The notes: generated from the letters alone by a model not told the origin. A stretch of DNA of 37,952 bases from Streptomyces sp. Je 1-79 (GCF_025195125.1 NZ_JAMGSL010000024.1:1-37952), one strand, 5' to 3'; positions 1 to 7,788 are shown, counted from the stretch's first letter. Numbers and translations are program-made.

Positions 1-9
1 AGCGTGCGT

Positions 10-25
10 GCCGGGCGTTCCCGGC
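10..25 (-). terminator. Weak candidate terminator hairpin
   Basis: A 6-bp stem (GCCGGG / CCCGGC) with a 4-nt loop lies about 25 nt beyond the stop codon of the GNAT gene. There is no T-tract, which is common for Streptomyces terminators. The stem is short, so the call is weak. Confidence 0.22.
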
Positions 26-49
26 CAGACGGGACTTTCGAAACACGCC

Positions 50-523
50 CTAGCTGCCCGGAAGCGCCACCACGATCTCCTGGTCCTCGAAGTCCCCGGT
101 CGGCTGGAAGCCGAACGAGGTGTAGAGGCGGCCGGCGGAAGTATTGTCCGGGTGGTACGAGAGACGGATCTCCCGGCACTCCGGCAGCGCCGACAGGCGC
201 TCGATCACGGCACCCAGGGTGGCGCGGCCCACACCCTTGCCTTGTTCGGCCGCGCTTACCACCATGCCGCCGATCCAGTGGGTGCCGTCCTCGTCGTCGT
301 ACGCCCACATGACGTGGCCCACGACGTCGTCACCGGCGCGGACGCCGAGGGACGTCCACACCTCCCCGCGCTGGGAGAGCAGGAGGTAGCGCGCCGCGAG
401 CGCGGCCACATACCGGCGCTGCTCGTCGGCGGGCGCCACGTCGGCGACATCGCGCCAGTTGTCCTCCGTGATGTCCTCGAGCACCACGGCCCGGCCCTGG
501 CGGTCGGTGAACTGCTGCGTCAT
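50..523 (-). CDS. GNAT family N-acetyltransferase
   Basis: This 157-aa protein is a single GCN5-related acetyltransferase domain, which moves an acetyl group from acetyl-CoA to an amine; its substrate is unknown. The acetyl-CoA pyrophosphate-binding motif A is clear: a beta strand (WIGGMVV, about 83-89) followed by Q94-G-K-G-V-G-R100. The conserved C-terminal part (Y134, SFGF) follows, with a last strand at about 149-153. The ATG at 523 was chosen because GGGGAA lies 4 nt upstream. A longer in-frame start at 589 would add 22 residues that do not look like the domain. It has no operon partner: the next gene on this strand is over 200 bp away. The acetyltransferase call is strong; nothing here predicts the substrate. 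Confidence 0.87.
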   Translation of the reverse strand: MTQQFTDRQGRAVVLEDITEDNWRDVADVAPADEQRRYVAALAARYLLLSQRGEVWTSLGVRAGDDVVGHVMWAYDDEDGTHWIGGMVVSAAEQGKGVGRATLGAVIERLSALPECREIRLSYHPDNTSAGRLYTSFGFQPTGDFEDQEIVVALPGS

Positions 524-735
524 GCGTTCCCCACATCTGTGCTGGTCAAAGCTGGTCAAAGGGGGGAGCGTAGCCCGACACGCAGACACCCGGGTAACGG
601 TTTTCCGGTGGCTCCTGGGGTGCCCGGATGTCGAGGCCCAAGGACCGGACCAGCTGGGCGAGTTCGGCGCGGAAGAGCTTGTCGGGCGAGGGGTCTGAGC
701 ACGCAGGTGCCCGTCCGTGATCGCCCGGACAGCTC

Positions 736-1281
736 CTAGACGCGTTCCAAGGGGCGGTGGGGGGCGGGCGGGAGCTCGACCCGTACGGGGTCGTTCGGGC
801 GGACGGGGCCGCCGTGGCGGACCACGGCCATGATGCCGGACTTGAACGTGAACTCGCCCGAGTCCGGGTCGAGGGCGAAGACTTCACTGAGCAGCCCCGC
901 GCGGAAGTCGTTGATCTTCGCGCACGGGTTACGCAGCCCCGTCACCTCGAGTACGGCCTGCTCTCCGAGGTGGAGCAGGGCGCCGGTAGGAAGGCCCAGC
1001 AGGTCCACGCCGCGTGTGGTGATGTTCTCGCCGAGCTGGCCCGCGCGGACGTCGAAGCCCTTGAGGGCCAGTTCGTCGAAGAGTTCCTCGTGCATCAGGT
1101 GGACCTGGCGCAGGTTGGGAAGGTCCGGCTCGTAGGTCATGCGGAACTGATGGCGGATCGTCTCGCCCGCGTGCACGTCCCCCTCGATCCCGAGCCCGGC
1201 AAGCAGCGTGACGGACTCCCGATTGGGCTTGCTGAACGAGTACGTCGCCTCGCGGCTCACCGCCGTGACCTGTCCGGCCAT
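736..1281 (-). CDS. MOSC domain-containing protein
   Basis: This 181-aa protein is a stand-alone MOSC domain, the C-terminal module of molybdenum cofactor sulfurases. MOSC proteins bind molybdenum cofactor or carry sulfur on a conserved cysteine and act in the cytoplasm. Visible hallmarks are GIEGDVHAG (about 31-39), a His-rich stretch ending in the QVHLMHEELFDEL helix, GQLGENITT (81-89) and the cysteine in LRNPC120. The ATG at 1281 is preceded by GGTGGGGG; an ATG three codons earlier has poorer spacing. The downstream neighbour on this strand is the GNAT gene, 212 bp away. A molybdenum hydroxylase operon lies 33 kb away in the same window, but a functional link is only a guess. Confidence 0.85.
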   Translation of the reverse strand: MAGQVTAVSREATYSFSKPNRESVTLLAGLGIEGDVHAGETIRHQFRMTYEPDLPNLRQVHLMHEELFDELALKGFDVRAGQLGENITTRGVDLLGLPTGALLHLGEQAVLEVTGLRNPCAKINDFRAGLLSEVFALDPDSGEFTFKSGIMAVVRHGGPVRPNDPVRVELPPAPHRPLERV

Positions 1282-1362
1282 TGCCCCCACCTGTCCCCAC
1301 CTGTTCTTCGTCCACCTGCTCCAGGTCTGCGGCGAAGGCTGATCCTGGAGTCCGGGAGCCGT

Positions 1363-1656
1363 TCAGCCCGGCAGGCCCTTGCGGTCCGCCCCTGCCTTGG
1401 CGGCCGCCGAATGCAGCGCCTTCAGGGCCACCAGAAGTACGCCGATGTCGTCCAGATAGACCGGGTCCGGGATCAGGTCGACCGGCGAGACCGTGTAGAC
1501 CACCGCCGCCCAGAACAGGGCTTTGGACTGCAACGGAATGCCGGCGTCCGCGAGCAGTCTGCGTGCCTTGAAGACGCGTACGAGAAGTACGGCCGCGAAC
1601 CCCGCCACCACCAGCAGGAGAACCACGACCACGATGAGCCAGAGGGCACTGTCCAT
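1363..1656 (-). CDS. DUF1232 (YkvA-type) small membrane protein
   Basis: This 97-aa protein has an N-terminal transmembrane helix (about 5-27, almost all V, L, A and I), a short basic linker (KARR) and the DUF1232 signature YTVSPVDLIPDPVYLDDIG at about 54-72. This family is widespread and membrane-associated, with no agreed function. The length is typical of minimal members. The gene ends 82 bp upstream of the MOSC gene on the same strand, so the two could be co-transcribed. A divergent 233-bp region separates it from the gene pair starting at 1890. Confidence 0.82.
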   Translation of the reverse strand: MDSALWLIVVVVLLLVVAGFAAVLLVRVFKARRLLADAGIPLQSKALFWAAVVYTVSPVDLIPDPVYLDDIGVLLVALKALHSAAAKAGADRKGLPG

Positions 1657-1795
1657 GCTGCTCTCCTACCCCGTCACCGTCCCGGCCGCGCCCGGTCGTC
1701 CGCGGCAGTGACAAGGCTACGACACCGGCCCCGTAACCGGGCCTCGCCGTCCCTCCCCGTGCCCGCCACATCGGTGATACCGGCACCCCGCTGGT

Positions 1796-1824
1796 TTGAC
1801 CGCCCCAGAAGCGGCAAGCCGAAT
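1796..1824 (+). promoter_or_regulatory. Candidate promoter for the 1890 gene pair
   Basis: TTGACC (1796-1801) and CCGAAT (1819-1824) are separated by 17 bp. The -35 box is good and the -10 box is poor. Transcription would begin near 1831, about 60 nt before the ATG at 1890. The site lies in the divergent gap between two genes. Confidence 0.35.
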
Positions 1825-1889
1825 CGACAGGCGCGCCCAGCAAGCAGTGACGAACAGCCAGCCAGGAGTCACCACCCAGGAAGGCAGTC

Positions 1890-2516
1890 ATGTCGACCCT
1901 GACCACAGTTCTCATCATCGCGGCGGTGGTCGCGGCGCTACTGGCGGCCGGTGTCCTGCTCCGGGCCCGCACGGGCACGGGCAGCGGCACACGCTCCCTG
2001 AAGCGACGCTTCGGCCCCGAGTACGACCGCACCCTCGAACGGCACGGTGGCGACAGCGAGGCGGCCCACCGCGACCTGCGTGAGCGGGTCGAGCGGCACG
2101 GCCACATCCGGCCGCTGCCGCTGGAGCCCGCGGCCCGCGAGCAGTACGCGGCTCAGTGGACCACGCTCCAGGAGCGCTTCGTCGACGCACCGCGGCAGGC
2201 CGTCGCCGACGCCGAACAGCTCCTCACGCGGATCGCGGCGGCCCGGGGATTCCCGGATCCCGACCGGCGGGACGAACAGCTCGACGCCCTGTCGGTGCAC
2301 CATCCGCACCACGTCGACGGCCTGCGCACGATCGGCCGGGCGGCGCGCTCCGAGTCCGCCTCCACCGAGCAGCTGCGGGAGGCGCTGGTCCACGCACGTG
2401 CCCTGTTCGAGGACCTGGCGGTCGCCGGGCCTCCGGCCGGCGCCGACGCCCGGAAGGGCCCGGCGTCCGGGCGAGGCCGTGGGCATCTCCTCAAGCCGAA
2501 GGGAAGTGGCGTGTGA
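1890..2516 (+). CDS. Membrane-anchored protein of unknown function, paralogous C-terminal domain
   Basis: This 208-aa protein starts with one transmembrane helix (about 3-24) and continues as a charged, helical, probably cytoplasmic region. I do not recognise a named family. The part from about 90 to 179 (QERFVDAPRQAVADAEQLL, then STEQLREALVHARALFEDL) resembles the C-terminus of the next gene's product (FVDSPHDSVAEAAEVLEDAE, then DTEQLRLTLRTYREVTERLL), so the two share a domain. The ATG at 1890 follows AGGAAGG. Its TGA overlaps the next ATG (TGATG at 2514-2518), which implies translational coupling and joint function. A scaffold or envelope-stress role is possible but unsupported. Confidence 0.7.
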   Translation: MSTLTTVLIIAAVVAALLAAGVLLRARTGTGSGTRSLKRRFGPEYDRTLERHGGDSEAAHRDLRERVERHGHIRPLPLEPAAREQYAAQWTTLQERFVDAPRQAVADAEQLLTRIAAARGFPDPDRRDEQLDALSVHHPHHVDGLRTIGRAARSESASTEQLREALVHARALFEDLAVAGPPAGADARKGPASGRGRGHLLKPKGSGV

Positions 2517-3439
2517 TGGCGCGCGAGAATCGGGACCGGTGGACGGCAGGTGGAACGGGCGGAGACGCGCGGCGTGAATCCGCGCCTCCGCCGCCCCCGA
2601 AGCCTCCGCCGCCCCTGAGGGCCCCGGACGCGACGGGCGGCGCCGAAGCCCCGCCGCCCGCCGGAGGGGGAGCCCCCTCGCCCGCCGGAGGCCGGGGAGC
2701 CCCCTCGCCAGGGGGAGTCCCCTCCGCGGCCGTTCCCGCCCAGCGCACCAGCCGTCCCGTGCCCGGAAGCGGGGGAGGAGGAGCCCCGGGAGTCCCCTCC
2801 GCGGCCGTTCCTTCCCAGCGCACCGGCCATCCCACGCCGCCGGCCCCCACGCCCCAGCCGCCCACCCCGTCTACCGGGATGCCGGCCGCGAAGGCTCCCC
2901 AGCCTGCCGTGCCGTCCGACGACCCCGGTGCCACGGGCCGGACCGGCGGGAGCCGCACGACTGCTCCCGCCGGGACCCCCGCCGCACCGCGCGGACGAGG
3001 CACGACGGACCGGACCGACAACGGCCACGCTCCTGGCGACGGCCGAAGCCCGGGCCTGGGCCAGGGCGACCGAGGTGACCGCGCTGTCAGCGGTACGGGT
3101 GGTGCGTCCGGTACGGAGCACCCGCCGGCAGCCGACGGGGCCGTCGACGGCCCTGCCGGGCAGCTGCTCGGCGGCGACGAACGCGGCCGTCTCGGAGAAC
3201 GCCTGCACCATGCGCTCGCCGGCTTCGTCGACTCGCCGCACGACTCGGTCGCCGAGGCGGCCGAGGTGCTCGAGGACGCGGAGCACCAGCTGATCGCCGC
3301 GCTGAGGGACCGGCGCGCCGCCTTGCGGGCGGGCTGGCAGACGGACGGCGACCCGGGCGGCGTGTCCCCGGACACCGAACAGCTCCGGCTCACCCTGCGG
3401 ACCTACCGCGAGGTGACGGAACGGCTGCTCCGGGCATGA
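2516..3439 (+). CDS. Pro/Ala/Gly-rich protein with C-terminal domain shared with the upstream gene
   Basis: This 307-aa protein begins with a long low-complexity region, about residues 20-180. It contains poly-Pro runs (PPPPPKPPPPL) and repeated PAGG, PSPAG and GVPSAAVP-QRT segments, and looks intrinsically disordered. The last 90 residues form a compact helical domain: RLGERLHHALAGFVDSP, then TEQLRLTLRTYREVTERLL. This domain resembles the C-terminal part of the preceding membrane-anchored protein. The ATG overlaps the preceding stop codon by one base. There is no signal peptide or membrane segment, so it may reach the membrane through its partner. A perfect 16-bp-stem terminator follows within 25 bp, which makes this a two-gene operon. 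Function is unknown. Confidence 0.68.
   Translation: MARENRDRWTAGGTGGDARRESAPPPPPKPPPPLRAPDATGGAEAPPPAGGGAPSPAGGRGAPSPGGVPSAAVPAQRTSRPVPGSGGGGAPGVPSAAVPSQRTGHPTPPAPTPQPPTPSTGMPAAKAPQPAVPSDDPGATGRTGGSRTTAPAGTPAAPRGRGTTDRTDNGHAPGDGRSPGLGQGDRGDRAVSGTGGASGTEHPPAADGAVDGPAGQLLGGDERGRLGERLHHALAGFVDSPHDSVAEAAEVLEDAEHQLIAALRDRRAALRAGWQTDGDPGGVSPDTEQLRLTLRTYREVTERLLRA
2713..2828 (+). repeat. 41-bp direct repeat inside the Pro-rich gene
   Basis: Positions 2713-2753 and 2788-2828 match at 38 of 41 bases, with start-to-start spacing of 75 bp. Both copies are read in the same frame (GVPSAAVPAQRTSRP and GVPSAAVPSQRTGHP). The disordered region therefore appears to have grown by segmental duplication. Confidence 0.8.
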
Positions 3440-3461
3440 CCCGGCGCCAGCCACCGCAGCA

Positions 3462-3496
3462 GGCCGAAGCCCCCTGGCTCCCAGGGGGCTTCGGCC
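3462..3496 (+). terminator. Strong rho-independent-type terminator
   Basis: A perfect 16-bp stem (3462-3477 with 3481-3496; GGCCGAAGCCCCCTGG and its complement) closes on a 3-nt CTC loop, 22 bp after the stop codon of the Pro-rich gene. There is no clear T-tract, as often in Streptomyces. It should end the two-gene transcript. Confidence 0.8.
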
Positions 3497-3614
3497 GTTC
3501 CACACGCCGGCGTCCACGGTCGTACGGGCGGGGCGCGCACCGCTTGGCGCAGGTCCCGGCAGTGCCGGACAAAGCACTCGACCGGCTCAGCGACCCGTAT
3601 CTACCCTGAGCGCA

Positions 3615-3648
3615 GCGGGACCGCGCGGTCCCGCAGGCTGCGGGACCG
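3615..3648. other. Three-segment element with mutually exclusive hairpins
   Basis: GCGGGACCGC (3615-3624) pairs perfectly with GCGGTCCCGC (3625-3634). The same middle segment, read as CGGTCCCGCA (3626-3635), can instead pair with TGCGGGACCG (3639-3648) across a 3-nt GGC loop. The order A, A-complement, A is typical of switchable RNA structures, but it may simply be a degenerate palindromic repeat. No gene starts directly downstream on the plus strand. Confidence 0.5.
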
Positions 3649-3670
3649 TGGCAGAGAGGCCCATTGCGAT

Positions 3671-3698
3671 CGGCGTGAGCGGTGCCCCGCTCACGCCG
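3671..3698. repeat. Perfect 12-bp hairpin
   Basis: CGGCGTGAGCGG (3671-3682) and CCGCTCACGCCG (3687-3698) form a perfect stem with a TGCC loop. It lies between the alternative-hairpin element and the tRNA-like segment in a stretch without a gene. On the minus strand it is downstream of the gene at 3839-4303 and could act as that gene's terminator. Confidence 0.55.
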
Positions 3699-3735
3699 AC
3701 TGAGGGGGAGCGGGTGGGCATGCCTCTCCCCGTCC

Positions 3736-3760
3736 GCGGGTTCGAATCCCGCCGGCACCC
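3736..3760 (+). other. tRNA-like T arm and acceptor 3' strand (remnant or att-like)
   Basis: GCGGG-TTCGAAT-CCCGC (3736-3752) is a textbook T stem-loop with a 7-nt loop. The next 7 nt (CGGCACC) can pair at 6 of 7 positions with GGTGCCC at 3681-3687, the distance expected for a tRNA of about 80 nt. The middle does not fold into a convincing D arm and anticodon arm: no loop has T33 and a purine at 37 together with paired stems. It is best read as a tRNA remnant or the 3' end left by an integration event. A functional tRNA gene is not supported. Confidence 0.35.
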
Positions 3761-3838
3761 GCGGCCGCCCCGCCTCGGTACGCGAGCCGGAAGGTTACGG
3801 GGTAGGCCGGGCGCCACGCGTGGCGCGCGTGGCGGCAG

Positions 3839-4303
3839 TCATCCCTTTTCGGAGTACGGCCAAAGTCGAATGTCGTACCGCTCCGGGGCACTCCCAGGGG
3901 CCACGGGGCAGCGCCACACCTTCACCTGGTACTCGTCCGCCTCCGGAAGGACCAGGACGGGGCCGGGTTCCCTGCCCTCCACATTGACGAGGGCGACCTC
4001 TCTGTCAGGCACTTCGATTCGCGCGGTGCCAAGGGGCGTGCCCGTTCCGTCCGGTGCTGGGCGGTCCCACACGGAGAGCGCGACCTCGATGCGGGTCGTG
4101 GAGCGCGACGTCGGGACTCCGACCGCCCCTCCGTTGCCTTGGACTGAATCACCGTCAGGGATCACGGGCGTGAAGTCAGCCCCCGGCCCACTTCCGGCGA
4201 CGAGCCAGAACTCGCTGTACGACACCCACAAGGCGTCGAACACGACGTCCCAGGGCTGATCGGCAGGGAACATCGATTTGCCGAACGTCGAGTCGGTGAC
4301 CAC
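3839..4303 (-). CDS. Hypothetical protein
   Basis: This protein of about 154 aa starts at a GTG at 4303; coding-like sequence begins there (VVTDSTFGKSMFPADQPWDVVFDALW). It has no signal peptide, membrane helix or motif that I recognise. The sequence looks like a beta-rich soluble protein: alternating V, I and L strands such as TRIEVALSVWDR, TARIEVPDREVALVNVEG and YQVKVWRC, with one cysteine. The frame stays open much farther upstream, but that extension is Arg/Gly-rich and looks non-coding. The start is weakly supported by GGTGG upstream. It has no partner on its strand, and the tRNA-like block follows its stop. Function is unknown. Confidence 0.55.
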   Translation of the reverse strand: MVTDSTFGKSMFPADQPWDVVFDALWVSYSEFWLVAGSGPGADFTPVIPDGDSVQGNGGAVGVPTSRSTTRIEVALSVWDRPAPDGTGTPLGTARIEVPDREVALVNVEGREPGPVLVLPEADEYQVKVWRCPVAPGSAPERYDIRLWPYSEKG

Positions 4304-4576
4304 GCGGCCACCGTACCGGCCGCCGACGCAGGAATCTGGGCGCCCCCCGCCCGTCCGTCCACGACGCCCGTGGGTCCGGCCCGACGCGCTCGGAACACCC
4401 CCCAGCCCCGCCCCCTCGCTACCGCATGCCGGTCTCGCGCTCCGCGCCCTCGGCGTGACGGTCGTACTCAGCCGGGGCGCCGATGACGTACGGAGAGTTG
4501 AGTAGCAACGCTCAGGCCCGTGGTGGCCTCGCGGCCCGAGGATCAGGGCAACCCCGCGAGAGCCAGGGAGGCCCGC

Positions 4577-5296
4577 ATGCTCAGTCGACTCGCCGCCGCA
4601 GTGGTTCCCGTACTGGGACGGCTGGCCGTCACGGCCGACATCCCACGGGTACCCGAGGGTGGCGCCGTGATCGTCGCCAACCACACCAGCCTCGCCGACC
4701 CTGTCGTCGTCCTTGCGGCCCTGCGCCGCATGGGCATCGAGCCCGTCGTGCTCTGCGCGGCCGGTCTGTGGCGCGTACCGCTGCTCGGCCGCGCCCTGAC
4801 GCGCGAGGGGTACGTTCCCGTGCGCCGCGGGACGGCCCGGGCGGCCGAGGCCCTCACCGGAGCGGAGGCGGCCCTGCGAGCCGGACGCTACGTCCTCGTC
4901 TACGGGGAAGGCTGCATCCCGGATCGCCCGGACTCGGCGGACGCTCCGCCGCAGGCCTTCCGCAGCGGCCCGGCCCGGCTGGCAGCCGCCGCCGGAGTAC
5001 CGCTCGTACCGCTCGGCCAGGCCGGTGCCCGCCGCATCACCTCAGGCGGCGCCGCCAAGCAGCTCGCCGGCCTGCTGACCGCACCACTGCGCCGCCCCCG
5101 CCTGCACGTCCACCTCGGGGCCCCGCCCCTGTTGCCCGCCGACACGGCCTCCGCGACCGATGTCGCCCAGGAGTCCGTAACGAAGGCCTGGCGCACTGCC
5201 GCACACCGCCGCACGCCCAGACGGACACCCCACGGTAGTGGCAGTGAAAGCCACGACCGTCGAACGGTTCTGACCAGGCAAGGGCAGGCGGGGTGA
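4577..5296 (+). CDS. PlsC-type lysophospholipid acyltransferase family protein
   Basis: This 239-aa protein carries the glycerolipid acyltransferase domain of 1-acyl-sn-glycerol-3-phosphate acyltransferases, which put an acyl chain on lysophosphatidate at the membrane. The catalytic HX4D motif is present (N35-H36-TSLA-D41). The later blocks are also visible: VPVRRG (80-85), YGEG (109-112) and VPLVPLG (141-147). The ATG at 4577 follows AGGGAGG. The last 30 residues (RRTPRRTPHGSGSESHDRR...) are basic and low in complexity, and look added to the core. It is a single-gene unit with no lipid-biosynthesis neighbour. It may be one of several PlsC-like paralogues acting on a specialised lipid. Confidence 0.83.
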   Translation: MLSRLAAAVVPVLGRLAVTADIPRVPEGGAVIVANHTSLADPVVVLAALRRMGIEPVVLCAAGLWRVPLLGRALTREGYVPVRRGTARAAEALTGAEAALRAGRYVLVYGEGCIPDRPDSADAPPQAFRSGPARLAAAAGVPLVPLGQAGARRITSGGAAKQLAGLLTAPLRRPRLHVHLGAPPLLPADTASATDVAQESVTKAWRTAAHRRTPRRTPHGSGSESHDRRTVLTRQGQAG

Positions 5297-5537
5297 TGGC
5301 ACGGCAGCCGCGGGCGGGGCTGGCGCGACGAGGTAGCGTTCCGGCACATGACGGCGGGCGACAGCGAAGAGCGAGAAGCCGGCCCGCCATGAAGGAGAGG
5401 TACCTCCAACTTCGACCCTGGTGCGGGGCAGAGGACCCGGGCCCTACGGGGAAGCCGGAGGTGTACCAGGGTTTCCCCGGCGGCGGCCGCAGCTTTCGCC
5501 CCTCTACGAGAGCAGGCGTGCGGCGCGGCGTGAAGCG

Positions 5538-7256
5538 TCAGAACAGCAGTTCTCCCGCGGGGTAGCCGTCGGTGAGGCGGGATCGGGGCCGGTAGCCTCC
5601 GTTGCCTTCCGCGCGGTAGAACCAGAGCACTCCGGAGTTGTCGCGGCCGAGCAGGTCGACTCGTCCATCGCGGTCGAGGTCGCCGGGCATCACCAGCTGG
5701 TTGTAGATGTTCCACGCTGTACCGATCTGTGCGCGTGGAGCGAAGCCACCGGCGCCGTTGCCGCGGTAGAGCCACAGCACGCCCGCCGCGTCGCGTGCGA
5801 GGAGGTCCGCGCGGCCGTCTCCCGAGAAGTCGCCGGAGGCCGTGAGGATCGTGTAGATCTGCCAGCCGCCGCCCACGCGTACCGGTGCGGCGTAGCTGTT
5901 GTTGCCCACTCTGCCGACGTGCCGCCACAGGACGCCGGCGTTGTCCCGGGTGATCAGGTCGCTGACGCCGTCTCCCGTCAGGTCACCGGGGGCGAGTACG
6001 CGGTTGTACGTCTGCCAGCCGGTGGCTGCCCGGATGCGGGTGCTCCCCGAGTAGGCGCCGTTGGAGTCCGCCCGGTAGTGCCACAGCTCTCCGGCAGTGT
6101 CGACCGCGGCGAGAATACTCGTCTGCGGCAGGCGCACCACGTGGCGCATACCGTTCCAGCCCGTGCCGGTCTTACATGCAGCGCTGAGCGTGCCGCCGGT
6201 GGTGCCGGTCGTACGGAAGAGAGCACCGGAGGCGTTGCGGCGGAAGAGGGTGCCCAGGAGTGGGTCGGTGGCGCCGCAGTCGGCCCACGCCGCGGCGGCT
6301 CGAACCATCCGGTGGTCCGAGGCCGCGGTGTCCAGCGGGCGGACATCCGCCTGGGGGTTCTTGTGGTGCGTCGAGCTGACGAAGACGTAATCGCTCTTGT
6401 TGGACACCAACGGCATGGTGATTTCCCCTGAGCGGCAGGCCGGTGTGATGCCGGGGACGCACGCATCCGGGTCGAAGAAGTCCTGATCCGTCTGATCGGA
6501 TTCGAAGAAGTCGCCCACAGAGCCGTCTTGGAGGCTCCGGTCGTAGAACTCGGAGAGCGTGGCGCTGCGGGGCGAGTGGTTGAAGTCGCCGACCAGGACG
6601 ACTGGGATGCCTTGAGCCAACCAGCTCTGCGCCTGCGCGGCGAGTTCCTTCGCCTCGAAGACGGCCAATGTGCCGTCGTCCCAGTACAGATGTACCGAAC
6701 ACGACCAGGCGGTGCGGTACTGGATCGTGTGCTTGACGCACGGCACCCGGATGGGCTCCCGTTCCCCGCCGACCGTGAGGTCCATGTCCAGGGTCTGCGA
6801 GATCTGGCCCCGCACGAAGACGGCGTTGCCGTAGTCCGCGTTGCCGCAGACTCCCGGCGTCGCCAGCACGGTCCTGCTGAAGAAGCCCTGGAATCCCAGA
6901 CCTTTCAGCCGGTCCAGGACTGAATTGAACTGATGCCGGCACACTTCCTGGAGAGAGATGTGGTCGGCGTTCCAGGCCGTGGCAGCTGCCTGCGCGACGA
7001 CGCTGTCGATACGAACCTGGTTGTCGTACGGGGCGGAACCGCAGAAGTTGCCGCAAATGTTGTAGCTGATGAACCGCAGCGGCGGCGCCGTCCCCGCCGT
7101 CACCACATCACGTGCCTCGGCCGCTGCTGGAGTGCCGTCAGACCAGGTGGAGGCCGCACCAAGGCCCGCGGCAGTCGGCACGGCAACCGACATCCCACCC
7201 GCCAGGACGAGAGACAGCAGCGCAACAACACGAGTGCGACTGAGGAGACGGCGCAA
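5538..7256 (-). CDS. Secreted endonuclease/exonuclease/phosphatase-domain protein with VCBS/FG-GAP repeats
   Basis: This protein of about 572 aa has a signal peptide (RRLLSRTR, a hydrophobic core, cleavage near VPTAAG). An EEP (DNase I/sphingomyelinase-like) domain spans about 60-330, with SYNICGNF, the QEVC glutamate, GDFN (metal-binding Asp and Asn), SDYVFVS and the terminal SDHRMV histidine. A C-terminal beta-propeller region has three repeats reading GDLTGDGVSDLI, GDFSGDGRADLL and GDLDRDGRVDLL, which are calcium-loop FG-GAP/VCBS motifs, each followed by a D-x-x-GVLW strand. A TTG at 7256 is preferred as start: GAGGAA lies 5 nt upstream and the n-region is then short and basic. An ATG at 7313 is the alternative. 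Likely an extracellular phosphodiesterase or nuclease; substrate unknown. Confidence 0.83.
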   Translation of the reverse strand: MRRLLSRTRVVALLSLVLAGGMSVAVPTAAGLGAASTWSDGTPAAAEARDVVTAGTAPPLRFISYNICGNFCGSAPYDNQVRIDSVVAQAAATAWNADHISLQEVCRHQFNSVLDRLKGLGFQGFFSRTVLATPGVCGNADYGNAVFVRGQISQTLDMDLTVGGEREPIRVPCVKHTIQYRTAWSCSVHLYWDDGTLAVFEAKELAAQAQSWLAQGIPVVLVGDFNHSPRSATLSEFYDRSLQDGSVGDFFESDQTDQDFFDPDACVPGITPACRSGEITMPLVSNKSDYVFVSSTHHKNPQADVRPLDTAASDHRMVRAAAAWADCGATDPLLGTLFRRNASGALFRTTGTTGGTLSAACKTGTGWNGMRHVVRLPQTSILAAVDTAGELWHYRADSNGAYSGSTRIRAATGWQTYNRVLAPGDLTGDGVSDLITRDNAGVLWRHVGRVGNNSYAAPVRVGGGWQIYTILTASGDFSGDGRADLLARDAAGVLWLYRGNGAGGFAPRAQIGTAWNIYNQLVMPGDLDRDGRVDLLGRDNSGVLWFYRAEGNGGYRPRSRLTDGYPAGELLF

Positions 7257-7487
7257 GAGAGTTCCTCGGGTCAGGAACGCTGCGGGCCCGCCATGGCGGA
7301 GCACGAGCGTCATCCGTCATTCGATCGAAGAACTGCATAATTGCCTACTGAATGTTTCGAGGGGCTTCTCTGCCGTAGAGGCGCGTTCACCTCACTCCGA
7401 ACGGCCCAGCATTTAGGGGTCTCCACAGCCTTGCCGGCACGACTGCGACGGTGACCGGAAGCCTGCTCGCCGACCCCACAGGACCGC

Positions 7488-7786
7488 TCAGGTCGACGTG
7501 TGCGGGATTTCCTGGCTGGGCGCGGTCGCGGGCGCGGTCATGTCGAGCAGCATCATGGCGTCGTGGTCGGGGGTGCCGGGTTCGGCGGTGTAGACGCCGA
7601 TGCGCTGGCCAGGGGGGCCTTCCAGGTGCATGGACTGGGAGGTGAGCGTGAGCGTCCCGACGTGGGGGTGGTGGAAGGTCTTCTGCGCGGGCTTGCGGCC
7701 GGTGACCTCGTACCGTTCCCACAGCCGGGCGAAGTCGGGGCTTTTGAGGAGGAGTTCACCGACGAGGTTGGCCACGCGATAGCGGC
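7488..7786 (-). pseudogene. 5'-truncated MmyB/XRE-type transcription regulator
   Basis: About 99 codons match the C-terminal half of the MmyB-like ligand-binding domain found in Streptomyces XRE regulators. The segment reads RVANLVGELLLKSPDFARLW, then KTFHHPHVGTLTL, then GQRIGVYTAEPGTPDHDAMMLL. The N-terminal helix-turn-helix and the first half of the sensor domain are missing. Upstream of about 7786 the same frame runs through the 3' end of the neighbouring YdcF-like gene and makes no sense as protein. The break lies in AGCGGCCGCT (7781-7790), within a few bases of the YdcF stop codon. This is a gene remnant created by deletion or recombination; it has no start codon of its own. Confidence 0.72.
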
Positions 7787-7788
7787 CG

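Noticed and set aside
3681..3760. Complete tRNA gene
   Set aside because: The T arm and most of the acceptor stem fit, but no anticodon arm with T33 and paired stems and no normal D arm can be drawn. Kept only as a tRNA-like remnant.
4407..4505. Short plus-strand frame ending ALRALGVTVVLSRGADDVRRVE
   Set aside because: The end looks protein-like, but there is no upstream domain and no start with a ribosome site. It could be a tiny gene relic but is not supportable.
5293..5565. 90-codon plus-strand frame after the PlsC-type gene
   Set aside because: Arg/Gly-rich, with no ribosome binding site, and it overlaps the end of the EEP gene.
7386..7396. GTTCACCTCAC as a PHO box upstream of the EEP gene
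   Set aside because: Only one repeat unit is present; PhoP sites need at least two adjacent 11-nt units.
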